Source of the DNA: Spongiimicrobium salis | GTDB taxonomy: Bacteria; Bacteroidota; Bacteroidia; Flavobacteriales; Flavobacteriaceae | DNA length: 64,000 nucleotides | Assembly (NCBI RefSeq): GCF_043678055.1 | Contig: NZ_JBHEQA010000003.1 | Coordinates: 62,001-126,000 of the forward strand | Direction of reading: 5' to 3' | Part shown: positions 7,540-15,710 of the stretch, piece after piece | Position numbering within the stretch: the stretch's first letter is position 1 | How the letters are laid out: each line of letters begins with the position of its first letter | The notes under the pieces: generated by a model | Seen by the model: the letters and a program-made list of their open reading frames with translations, nothing else | Told to the model about the DNA's origin: nothing | Databases searched by the model: none | Made by a program: the position numbers and the translations under genes

Positions 7540-9414
7540 TTACTGCAACCATTTTGCAAACCAAGCTTCCAATCGGGTATACATATCTACCCTATTTTGA
7601 GGGTTTCTGAACCCATGAGGTTCATTGGGATAGGATTTGCTTTCAAAGACCTTATTCCTGTCTTTCAAAATTTTAACGGCCAGCTCATACTGTCGGAAAG
7701 GCGCCCTGACATCGGCCTCTCCATGCATGATCAGTAAGGGTGTTTTTACATTTTCAACTCTAGAAAGTGCATTACTGATCGCATATACTTCCGGACGCTC
7801 CTCAGGAGATCCCCCATGTCCCGTTTTTGTAAATATTTTACCTATTCTATCTGCATTGGTGTAGGCATCCCCAAAGTCATAAATCCCGGCCATCGGTACA
7901 GCAGCATTAAACGCTTCAGGTACCCTTGTAATGGCCGCCATAGAGGTTATGCCCCCATAACTATAACCATATATCCCTACTTTTTGATTGGACCAAGCTT
8001 GTGCGCGTATAAAATCTGAAGCGGCTGCAGCATCTTTAGCCTGACCATTTCCCCAATCATTGATACTTAAATTTTGAAATGTGCGTCCAAATCCGGATCC
8101 TCCTCTATAATTGACCGCTATCACAACATAGCCCAACTGTGCCAAGTATTGTTCATTTAGGCTTAATCTTTTGTAATAGGTATTGGTACCTCCCCCGTGA
8201 ACGTGCACCAAGGATGGGTAGGTTTTTGAAACATCAAAAGCTGGAGGATAGTATACGAAACCCTGAATATACAGGCCATCCCAACTCCGATAACTAATTT
8301 CTTCCGGCTCCTGTAATCCCTTCCAGTTCGTGGCAAAATAGGTCAAGCGTTTTGGGGTGCCGCCTTCTGATTTAATGTAATCTACATCATTTCCCCGTGT
8401 GGAAGTAGAACGCACAAAGACAAAAGCATCTCCATTTGACGATGCGTGATAATTAAAAAAAGTTCCTCCCATATTTGTCACTCTTGTGGCTACACCTCCA
8501 GCGGATGGAACTCGCCATAATTCCACTTCAGATCGTTCTTGATAGGGAAAAAACAACTCTTTTCCATCTCCCGACCAACTCACGGTATGATTGAACAATA
8601 AATCTGTGGCATCCACTTGCATTTTCAATTTCTTATCGGTTCCCTTTAAGGGGTCGATTAAATAGATATAGGACAAATCTTCATACCAATATTCATCTTT
8701 CGCATTGGCAAAAAGAGCTATTTGGGAACCATCGGGAGACCACACCGGTTTTGACATCGCCATTAAGTTTTGAGATACTTGTCGCTCTTTTCCCGAGACA
8801 ACGTCAACAACCCAAATATCGTCTTCCCAATAGTCGCCTTTAAACGAGTAATAGGCAATCTGTTGGCTATTGGGAGACCAAGAAGGCGCAAAACGATAAT
8901 CGTCTAGGGCCATAGCACCCTTTGTCAATTGTTTTAGCGTACCTGAGCCATCCGTAGCTACCATCCAGATATCCTGATATCCTGTACGACCGCTATAAAA
9001 GGCCACTGATTTTCCATCTGGAGAAGGCCTTGGTGCACGTTCGTCCAAAGTATCGTTCGTTAAACGTTTGGGTGCCTCTTCCCCTACTCCAATGGTCCAA
9101 AGGTCTCCTCCTCTAGAGAAAACAATTTTTTTATTATCCTGAAACCAAGCAGGAGCACCTCCTGCTATCCAAAATTGAGCTGGAGCTTCGTCGCCTATTC
9201 TTTTCAAAAAAATACCGCTTTGTGTTTCAGTTCTAGCTGTTATTGCTACCATTGTCCCATCTGGAGATAATACGGCTTGCCCTGCACCATAGTTCTTCGT
9301 GAATATATTTTCCCAATTTAAAGGCCGAAGGCTTTGTGCACTTAAGGTATACCCTCCTAGAAATAGCACAAAAAAGAGATATCCCAATCTCAGCTTTCCT
9401 ATATGTTTTGTCAT
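7540..9414 (-). CDS. S9 family serine peptidase (prolyl oligopeptidase-like), exported
   Basis: The 624-residue protein has a signal peptide (about 1-26, LGYLFFVLFLGGYTLSAQ). An N-terminal TolB/WD-like beta-propeller with repeated SPDG and SPNS blades covers about 40-360. A C-terminal alpha/beta hydrolase domain (about 370-624) carries the catalytic Ser485 in GYSYGG, Asp568 in HGEADVRAPF and His600 in NEPHGFR. This is the S9 dipeptidyl/acylaminoacyl peptidase architecture and the enzyme should act in the periplasm on oligopeptides. It is the last gene of the minus-strand operon from 12828, 1 bp after the symporter stop, next to an M19 dipeptidase. Substrate preference is not predictable from the sequence. 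Confidence 0.92.
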   Translation of the reverse strand: MTKHIGKLRLGYLFFVLFLGGYTLSAQSLRPLNWENIFTKNYGAGQAVLSPDGTMVAITARTETQSGIFLKRIGDEAPAQFWIAGGAPAWFQDNKKIVFSRGGDLWTIGVGEEAPKRLTNDTLDERAPRPSPDGKSVAFYSGRTGYQDIWMVATDGSGTLKQLTKGAMALDDYRFAPSWSPNSQQIAYYSFKGDYWEDDIWVVDVVSGKERQVSQNLMAMSKPVWSPDGSQIALFANAKDEYWYEDLSYIYLIDPLKGTDKKLKMQVDATDLLFNHTVSWSGDGKELFFPYQERSEVELWRVPSAGGVATRVTNMGGTFFNYHASSNGDAFVFVRSTSTRGNDVDYIKSEGGTPKRLTYFATNWKGLQEPEEISYRSWDGLYIQGFVYYPPAFDVSKTYPSLVHVHGGGTNTYYKRLSLNEQYLAQLGYVVIAVNYRGGSGFGRTFQNLSINDWGNGQAKDAAAASDFIRAQAWSNQKVGIYGYSYGGITSMAAITRVPEAFNAAVPMAGIYDFGDAYTNADRIGKIFTKTGHGGSPEERPEVYAISNALSRVENVKTPLLIMHGEADVRAPFRQYELAVKILKDRNKVFESKSYPNEPHGFRNPQNRVDMYTRLEAWFAKWLQ

Positions 9415-9415
9415 A

Positions 9416-10861
9416 TTATTCTAAATTTTCTAAAGGTTCTTGTTTTTCAAAATAAGGTTTCCAAGCCGTATCCGCCGGAGGTTTTGTACAAAGACTGAAT
9501 ATGAGATATCCTGCCACACTCACAATAAAACCGGGTAATACCGGATAAATGGTGGCATCACCATAAGCTTTCCATAACATAGTAGTAGCTACTCCACCGA
9601 TCATTGCCGCTATCGCACCTTGCTTTGTAGCTCTTTTCCATAAAATACCACCAACGACCGGAGTAAAAAATCCGGCAGCCATAATCGCCGTAAACAAGAT
9701 GACAATAAATTGGATCAACTCTCCTTCCGCGAATCCACTGATAATGGAAATCAAAGGAATAATACCTACAATTAAAATTCCTATACGGGCTACTAAAAGC
9801 CTCTTGGACTGAGCGACTTTTTTATTCATCGCATTTTGATAAATATCTTCAGAAAGGGCCGATCCGGCAACAAGCAGTAACGAGTCAACCGTAGACATCA
9901 TAGCCGAAGTAATGGCCGCCAACATAACGGTTCCTACAAAGGTGGGCAATACTGCCTTAGCCATCATAGGCATAGCCAAGTCTCCTGTTGGAAGATTGGG
10001 AAACAATACCATGGAGGCCAGACCTAAAATAAAAACCAGGAGATTGATTCCCGTAACCAGCAGAATAGCCAGTAAGATGCCCCTTCGTATGGTTTTCATA
10101 TCTTTCATAGCGTACAGGCGAATCACTTTTTCCGGAGTGGCCACGGACCCCAAGAAAAAGGCCAAGCTCATTGTTATGAGCAATACGGTTGGCAAACCTC
10201 CCCACTCAAAAGTCAATGGTTTTATGAGCTCTACCTTTGTGATTAGATCGGTTAAACCATCAAAATGCATTAATGCAAGGGGTACCGCTACCAAGGTTCC
10301 AACGACCATAATAATCATCTGAAGAAAATCTGTGTATACTACGGCCAACATTCCGCCCACCAAGGTATAAAGCAATAAAATGGTCGTAAAAACGATCATC
10401 CCCGTTAGAGGCTCAATGCCAAAAACCACATTCGCCACGATACCTCCAGCAACAATTTGTGCCTGGATATAGACTACCGTGGCAATTAAAATAATAACTC
10501 CGCCAATCCCCCTGGCAGTTTTACTTTCATAACGTCGTTGTAAAAAGGCAGGCAGCGTGAGTTCTTTTACCGTGGTAAAACGTGGTGCCAAAACCGCCAC
10601 CATGAACCAATAGGCCAAGGGAATCGTAATTAAAACCCAACCAAAAGACCATCCTACGGCATAGATAACACCGACGGTGCCAATGAAAGTTCCAGCACTG
10701 GTGTGTGTTGCCGCCATGGTTGCCCCTCCAATACCCCATCCCAATTTACTTCCGGCAATCCAATAATCCGCTTCAGATTTTGTCCATCGCATACTGAGCC
10801 AACCAATAAAAAAGACCAGCATAAAGTATCCTATAAAAATAACGAATTGCATATCGATCAT
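9416..10861 (-). CDS. Sodium:solute symporter (SSS family)
   Basis: The protein has about 13 hydrophobic segments and the SSS start (MQFVIFIGYFMLVFFIGWLSM). It also shows TKSEADYWIAGSKLGWGIGGATMAATHTSAGTF split over the first helices and AITSAMMSTVDSLLLVAGS near residues 330-350, both typical of Na+-coupled symporters. The frame opens at 10906, but the upstream part overlaps a separate 31-codon gene in another frame. The ATG at 10861, 8 bp after that gene's stop, is the likely start (10852 is possible). Context between dipeptidase and peptidase genes suggests import of amino acids or small peptides released by these enzymes; the substrate is inferred only. Confidence 0.9.
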   Translation of the reverse strand: MIDMQFVIFIGYFMLVFFIGWLSMRWTKSEADYWIAGSKLGWGIGGATMAATHTSAGTFIGTVGVIYAVGWSFGWVLITIPLAYWFMVAVLAPRFTTVKELTLPAFLQRRYESKTARGIGGVIILIATVVYIQAQIVAGGIVANVVFGIEPLTGMIVFTTILLLYTLVGGMLAVVYTDFLQMIIMVVGTLVAVPLALMHFDGLTDLITKVELIKPLTFEWGGLPTVLLITMSLAFFLGSVATPEKVIRLYAMKDMKTIRRGILLAILLVTGINLLVFILGLASMVLFPNLPTGDLAMPMMAKAVLPTFVGTVMLAAITSAMMSTVDSLLLVAGSALSEDIYQNAMNKKVAQSKRLLVARIGILIVGIIPLISIISGFAEGELIQFIVILFTAIMAAGFFTPVVGGILWKRATKQGAIAAMIGGVATTMLWKAYGDATIYPVLPGFIVSVAGYLIFSLCTKPPADTAWKPYFEKQEPLENLE

Positions 10862-10868
10862 GAGTACA

Positions 10869-10964
10869 TTAGTTTTTAGATTCTGTCCAATACATCCAAA
10901 ATACATAAGCTAGGACAATCAATCCCAATACGGCAAAGAGCCCCCAAAAAATAAACCTATCCAT
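10869..10964 (-). CDS. 31-residue single-span membrane microprotein linked to the symporter
   Basis: This small frame encodes MDRFIFWGLFAVLGLIVLAY followed by VFWMYWTESKN. One transmembrane helix (about 4-25) is flanked by an acidic/basic start and a polar tail. Its ATG (10964-10962) overlaps the end of the upstream gene within ATGGATAG, and its stop is 8 bp before the symporter ATG, so it sits in a fully packed operon and is probably translated by coupling. Tiny single-helix partners are known for some NSS and SSS transporters (MetS-type small subunits and symporter small accessory proteins). This may be such a subunit; that role is inferred from size and position. Confidence 0.65.
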   Translation of the reverse strand: MDRFIFWGLFAVLGLIVLAYVFWMYWTESKN

Positions 10965-11613
10965 ACGCCAAACGTTTTCTATATTTCCAAATCAAAAGAC
11001 CGATTCCCACAAAAAGGAAGGCTACCATAATATCCACAATATCCATGAGGCGTGTTTCTTTTTCCCCGTAAAACAATTCCATTCGAATCAAAGAAGGTAA
11101 GGCAGGTACCTGTAATTGTACTGTTTTTACACCTGCATGGGTTTGTTCTTCTACTGGCACTCCCGGAAAATACAGATTATACCTAAGTCCTTCCGGCATT
11201 TGCATTTTCATCCTAAAAAAGTCCGTTTTAGAAGGAACAGCGGGCAATTCTGTAAAAAACAAGGGTAAATTCAATATTCCTTGCCCAATCTGAAGTTGGT
11301 AAGAAATTGTAATTTCATCAAAACCAACATCCGAACTAAGTGCCAATTGACGTAATCCATCCTGCAACTGTTCTTCAACCTTCACCGGCTTAATTCCATT
11401 GGCAGCGATTACCCCTTTAAATTCGGTTCCTTTAAACTCCAAGGCCTTTAAATGAATCTTTTGCACAGAATCCGGTACCATCATGCTGAACTGTTGCCGT
11501 ACAACAACGGTAGTGCCTTTAAAATCAATATCTACCGATACCGCTTTCAAACTCGCTTGAGCTATCATAACGCATGGAAGAAATACAATAAGAATCAGTG
11601 CAATACGCTTCAT
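10957..11613 (-). CDS. Periplasmic protein with signal peptide and C-terminal membrane anchor
   Basis: The 218-residue protein has an N-terminal signal peptide (MKRIALILIVFLPCVMIAQA), a beta-rich periplasmic domain (about 20-185), and a C-terminal transmembrane helix (about 190-208, IVDIMVAFLFVGIGLLIW) followed by the basic tail KYRKRLAYG. I do not recognise a family. Its ATG directly follows the dipeptidase stop with no gap, and its end overlaps the microprotein gene by 8 bp. The location suggests it assists the symporter or the peptidases at the membrane, but no motif shows how. Confidence 0.7.
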   Translation of the reverse strand: MKRIALILIVFLPCVMIAQASLKAVSVDIDFKGTTVVVRQQFSMMVPDSVQKIHLKALEFKGTEFKGVIAANGIKPVKVEEQLQDGLRQLALSSDVGFDEITISYQLQIGQGILNLPLFFTELPAVPSKTDFFRMKMQMPEGLRYNLYFPGVPVEEQTHAGVKTVQLQVPALPSLIRMELFYGEKETRLMDIVDIMVAFLFVGIGLLIWKYRKRLAYG

Positions 11614-12828
11614 TTAAACCCAGACTTCATTAAGGAGACGCAAGGTATTTTTTCCCATGACCTTAGCAATTTGCGCTTCGGAATAGCCGTGTTTCACCAA
11701 CCACCGCACAATATTGTAGGATCCTTCCGTTGGGTTTTCCAATCCATCGACATAAGGAACCGGAGTATATTCCATACCTGGTTTTCCATGACTTTTTGAA
11801 GCTTTTAACGAGAGGGCCTTGGTATAAGCGGTATGTAGACCAACATGATCCCCATATAAAGTATCCGGCCCCATAGTAACATGATCAATACCTACTAGAT
11901 CCTTGATATACTCAAAATGCTCCATTACCGCATCCAGATTATGAACCCTTTGACTAGGGGTCAAGGTGGTATGGGGTGCGGCCTCTATTCCAATTACCCC
12001 TCCTTTGTCGGCACAAGCCTTAAAAACATCATCAGGGGCCATTCTATTGGTATTCCATAAGGCTTTAGCGCCAATATGACTTAAAATAATGGGTTTTGTA
12101 CTATGTTTGATGGTATCTAAGGCCGTTTGATCTCCGGTATGGGAACAATCGATCAACAAGCCCACTTTATTCATGCGTTCTACAGCGCGTTTTCCAAATT
12201 GCGTAAGACCACCATCCCTAGCTTCTTTTAATCCCGAACCCAAAGCATTGGATTCGCTATAGGTGATGCCCAATGAACGCAACCCAAATCCGTAGAGCAA
12301 ATCAATTCGGTCCAATTCATTTTCAATCATCATAGCTCCCTCCATTACGGCCACCCAAGCAACTTTTCCTTCCTTATGGGACCTAAGAATATCGTCCACG
12401 GATTTACAGTGAATCACAAAATCCTGATGGGCAATATCACATAAACGCATGCCCAGATCATGAATGACCTCGCTCCATTTCCATCCTCCCTTGGAATGAA
12501 TTTGACAAACGCCATCCATGAGGTTATCAAAAACACAATCCCAATGACTCTGGGACAATCCCTTGAAAGCAGTGGCCATACGGCCTTCTTTTACATAAGC
12601 CGGTGTTTGCATAATGTCTTTGGGAAAAGTACCCAAATGCTCATGAACACTGATCATAATATGATCTTTTAAAATTTTGGTGACCAATTGCTCTTGCTCC
12701 GGATTCAAGGGTACTTTGGTAGACGGAACGCGATCTATTTCATCTGCCAATTCAAAATGGGTATAATCAACATTTTTTTCGAGGTATTGAAAAGATTCAT
12801 ACCCTTTATAATTCTTGGTAAGACTCAT
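11614..12828 (-). CDS. Dipeptidase, peptidase family M19 (membrane dipeptidase type)
   Basis: The 404-residue protein shows family M19 features. A metal-site start HEH is at 62-64 (usual motif HxD), with AVMEGAMMIE around 157-166, LLIDCSHTGDQT and PIILSHIGAKAL for the later metal histidines, and a C-terminal MGPDTLYGDH in place of the usual GSDFDG. M19 enzymes are zinc dipeptidases acting on a broad range of dipeptides, including D-residues at the second position. No signal peptide is visible, so it is probably cytoplasmic and acts on imported dipeptides. It is the first gene of the operon running to 7540. The HEH variant is worth checking against the family. Confidence 0.88.
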   Translation of the reverse strand: MSLTKNYKGYESFQYLEKNVDYTHFELADEIDRVPSTKVPLNPEQEQLVTKILKDHIMISVHEHLGTFPKDIMQTPAYVKEGRMATAFKGLSQSHWDCVFDNLMDGVCQIHSKGGWKWSEVIHDLGMRLCDIAHQDFVIHCKSVDDILRSHKEGKVAWVAVMEGAMMIENELDRIDLLYGFGLRSLGITYSESNALGSGLKEARDGGLTQFGKRAVERMNKVGLLIDCSHTGDQTALDTIKHSTKPIILSHIGAKALWNTNRMAPDDVFKACADKGGVIGIEAAPHTTLTPSQRVHNLDAVMEHFEYIKDLVGIDHVTMGPDTLYGDHVGLHTAYTKALSLKASKSHGKPGMEYTPVPYVDGLENPTEGSYNIVRWLVKHGYSEAQIAKVMGKNTLRLLNEVWV

Positions 12829-13245
12829 GTATTCTATTTAGTATGTGAGCTTCTAAAATACTACAATTTCATGATATATTTAAGGCGTAAATGGGCAAAG
12901 CTTATTAAAAAAAATCAGCTTATTCAGGATTCGTTTTATTTTTCATTTTCCAGGTTTCCATTTTTACATATTAAATCGGTTAAGAAGACAACCATTCCCT
13001 ATTTTATCATAAAAACTCCCTGCAAATATTTCCATTCCAGAAGACACCAATAAAAAAAGCAGTAACGTACTATCCTTTAGCATTTTAAACATGCATATCT
13101 CTGTACGATTTGTTGGATAAGATTATTCCCCTCATGATTTTCTCTCTAGGATTTTTAAGTTTTAGTATCTTCGATGAATCAATCACACATAGGACTGTGA
13201 GCCGTAGAAAAGGGTTTATAGAAAAACCAAATAGCATATGCAAAA
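12829..13245. other. Intergenic region between dipeptidase operon and PL8 lyase
   Basis: This 417-bp AT-rich region separates two divergent genes. I find no convincing gene, RNA or exact TAnnTTTG box; TATCTTCG at 13166-13173 is a one-mismatch match on the plus strand. A frame running into it from 12688 is antisense to the dipeptidase start and has poor composition. Confidence 0.5.
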
Positions 13246-15426
13246 ATGAGCGTTAGATTTCAAATAGCAACAGCACTATATCTGCTATATCATATTGTCA
13301 ATTTCAATGTAGACACTGATATTTCACTTTTAAAACGGCGAATTACCTCTGATTTTCTGGCTAAAGAAATAGACGCTTCCCAAATCAAAAAAATACTTAG
13401 AAAACAAGATAAAAACGGAAGTTGGAAAGACATTGACTATTCCGATTCCACAAAGTCGGAATGGAAATTAAAAAAGCACTTGGAACATATAAATGCCCTT
13501 ACTTTGGCATATAAGTCTCCCAATTCCCCACTTCAAAACAACAAAAACCTAAAGCGTTCAATAATTAGTGGTCTCGATTACTGGCTAAAACATGATTTCC
13601 AAAATCCCAATTGGTGGCATAATACTATTGGCACGCCAAGGTTATTAGGTCCGGTTTTATTAACACTGCAGGACGAACTAAAAGAAGAACAGTTACAAGC
13701 TGGCATTAAAATCCTGGAACGTGGCAAAATTGGAATGACGGGGCAAAATCTTATCTGGGTAGCACTTATAAGCATTAATCGCGGTATTCTGCAGGAAGAT
13801 ACTGATCTTATAAAAGAAGCTTTTGACCGTATAGAAAACGTCATGCAAATCTCGGAAAAGGAAGGCATTCAACAAGATTTTAGTTTTCACCAACATGGCG
13901 CCTGTTTGTATAATCACGGTTATGGTTCGGCATTTGCAATGGATTGCACAAGAATAGCCGCTTTGGCACGAGACACGCAATTTGCGTTTTCAAAAAGAAC
14001 TATTGACACCTTAACCGCCTATATTTTGGATGGATCTCAATGGTTTACTTATGGCAACACCAGTGACTATGGAGCACTGGGCCGCGTAATTGCGAGGCCG
14101 AGCTATACCATTCAAAGTGAAAATCAATCCAATGGGGCTTCCACAAAATCCAAAGATGTCATCCCTACTAAAGAAACTGCTCTCTATTTAAAAGAGGTGG
14201 TGCATAATTTAAGAAAACTATCCACGGATAGGGATGCTGAGTTAAAATTGTTCTCTGAAAGGATTTCAAACAAAGGAAAAGTCTATTCATTTAAGGGGAA
14301 CAAGCATTTTTGGAGATCAGATATCATGACCCATCACCGCACCAATTATTATACTTCTACCCGAATGTATTCTACTAGAACACTGAATACAGATCATCCA
14401 TATAATGGGGAAGGGCTAAAAAGTCACTTTATTGCTGAAGGTTGTAATTTCTTGTTTAGGACGGGAAAGGAATATGCCGATATCTTTCCCGTTTGGGACT
14501 GGAACAAGGTACCAGGTACTACGGTGGAGCTTCGGGATAGTGTGATGGGCACTCCTGAGCGCAAGGGAAATACAGACTATGTAGGTGGTGTTTCCGACGG
14601 AACCTTCGGCTTGGCTACCTTCCACTTAAAAAGGGATTCGCTTGTGGGGAAAAAATCTTGGTTTTTCTTTGATAAGGAATATGTATGTCTTGGCGTCGGA
14701 ATTGCTTCTTCTTCCAATAGGCAGGTGATCACCACCATTAATCAATGTCATTTGAATGGCGCCGTAAAAGTACTCGATTCCAGAAAAGATACGGTACTCC
14801 CCATGGCCAAGCACCTCTTAAAATCTCCAAAATTGATTCATCATGATAGCATTGCCTATATCGTAAGCCCATCAAGCAAATTGCAGCTTCAAAATACCGC
14901 TCAAAAAGGAAGTTGGAGTGTCATTGCTGGCGCAAGTTCCAAAAAGGAAATCTCACATGAGGTGTTTACACTTAGTGTGGATCATGGTGTTTCTCCTGAA
15001 AACAGTACCTATGCGTATATGGTTCGCCCTAATATGACATATGATGAAGCTAAAAAGTATGTGCATCAAACGGAGGTAGAAATATTGAGGAATACTACAA
15101 AAATCCAGGCAGTTATGCATCGGAAATTAAAACTTTTACAGCTAAATTTTATGGAGCCTGGTAGTTTTCAACTCGATAAAGATTTTACTGTTGCCGTTTC
15201 AAATCCATGTTTGTTAATGATACAGCAAGTTGACAATGGTATTCAGCTATCCATTTCAGACCCTACCCAGAAGTTGCAGAAAACAGAGGTCCGCCTATCT
15301 GGTAAATTTCTCAGCGATCAATATGATTATGATCAGAAGAACAATATGACCGAGATACCCATAGAATTCCCTAATGGGGCATTTGCCGGGCAAAGTATCG
15401 TTCGTTTACTTCCTAAGACAAATTAG
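13246..15426 (+). CDS. Polysaccharide lyase family 8 (chondroitin AC / hyaluronate lyase type)
   Basis: The 726-residue protein has an N-terminal alpha/alpha toroid (about 30-340) and C-terminal beta-sandwich domains. The full PL8 catalytic set is present: Asn168 (MTGQNLIW), His217 (FHQHG), Tyr226 (NHGYGS), Arg280 and Arg284 (GRVIARPSY). Spacing is the same as in Flavobacterium chondroitin AC lyase (N175, H225, Y234, R288, R292). PL8 enzymes cleave uronic-acid-containing polysaccharides by beta-elimination. The N-terminus (RFQIATALYLLYHIVNFNV) is a weak signal peptide lacking a good cleavage site. No SusC/SusD pair, sulfatase or other glycan enzyme is adjacent, which is unusual. The exact substrate is not predictable. 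Confidence 0.9.
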   Translation: MSVRFQIATALYLLYHIVNFNVDTDISLLKRRITSDFLAKEIDASQIKKILRKQDKNGSWKDIDYSDSTKSEWKLKKHLEHINALTLAYKSPNSPLQNNKNLKRSIISGLDYWLKHDFQNPNWWHNTIGTPRLLGPVLLTLQDELKEEQLQAGIKILERGKIGMTGQNLIWVALISINRGILQEDTDLIKEAFDRIENVMQISEKEGIQQDFSFHQHGACLYNHGYGSAFAMDCTRIAALARDTQFAFSKRTIDTLTAYILDGSQWFTYGNTSDYGALGRVIARPSYTIQSENQSNGASTKSKDVIPTKETALYLKEVVHNLRKLSTDRDAELKLFSERISNKGKVYSFKGNKHFWRSDIMTHHRTNYYTSTRMYSTRTLNTDHPYNGEGLKSHFIAEGCNFLFRTGKEYADIFPVWDWNKVPGTTVELRDSVMGTPERKGNTDYVGGVSDGTFGLATFHLKRDSLVGKKSWFFFDKEYVCLGVGIASSSNRQVITTINQCHLNGAVKVLDSRKDTVLPMAKHLLKSPKLIHHDSIAYIVSPSSKLQLQNTAQKGSWSVIAGASSKKEISHEVFTLSVDHGVSPENSTYAYMVRPNMTYDEAKKYVHQTEVEILRNTTKIQAVMHRKLKLLQLNFMEPGSFQLDKDFTVAVSNPCLLMIQQVDNGIQLSISDPTQKLQKTEVRLSGKFLSDQYDYDQKNNMTEIPIEFPNGAFAGQSIVRLLPKTN

Positions 15427-15710
15427 AGCTAATATGTGCTCTAGTGCCTAAAGGAGCCAGAAAAAGCAATCATCAAGAACAGGCTTAGACCTGTACTTAT
15501 GGATGTGATGCCTATACTCCATGAACTTCATTTTAGGTTAATCTGAATACGGAATTTTACTTACTTTTAAGGTGAATTCGTAGATCAGTACGCGGAAGTT
15601 CGACGAACCCTATAACAGCTCATTGCATATAGGCAATGATTTGTGAAAACCCATAAAATATAATCCCCTTTCTGTAAGAAATAGAAAGCACAGTTAAAAC
15701 AACAACATTC
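15427..15710. other. Intergenic region without recognised features
   Basis: This 284-bp stretch between the lyase and the flavin oxidoreductase holds no exact promoter box, hairpin with T run, or coding frame that I can support. Confidence 0.4.

Noticed and set aside
12688..13053. 121-residue plus-strand frame entering the intergenic region before the PL8 gene
   Set aside because: It starts antisense inside the dipeptidase gene and continues with random basic/aromatic sequence lacking signal or motif.
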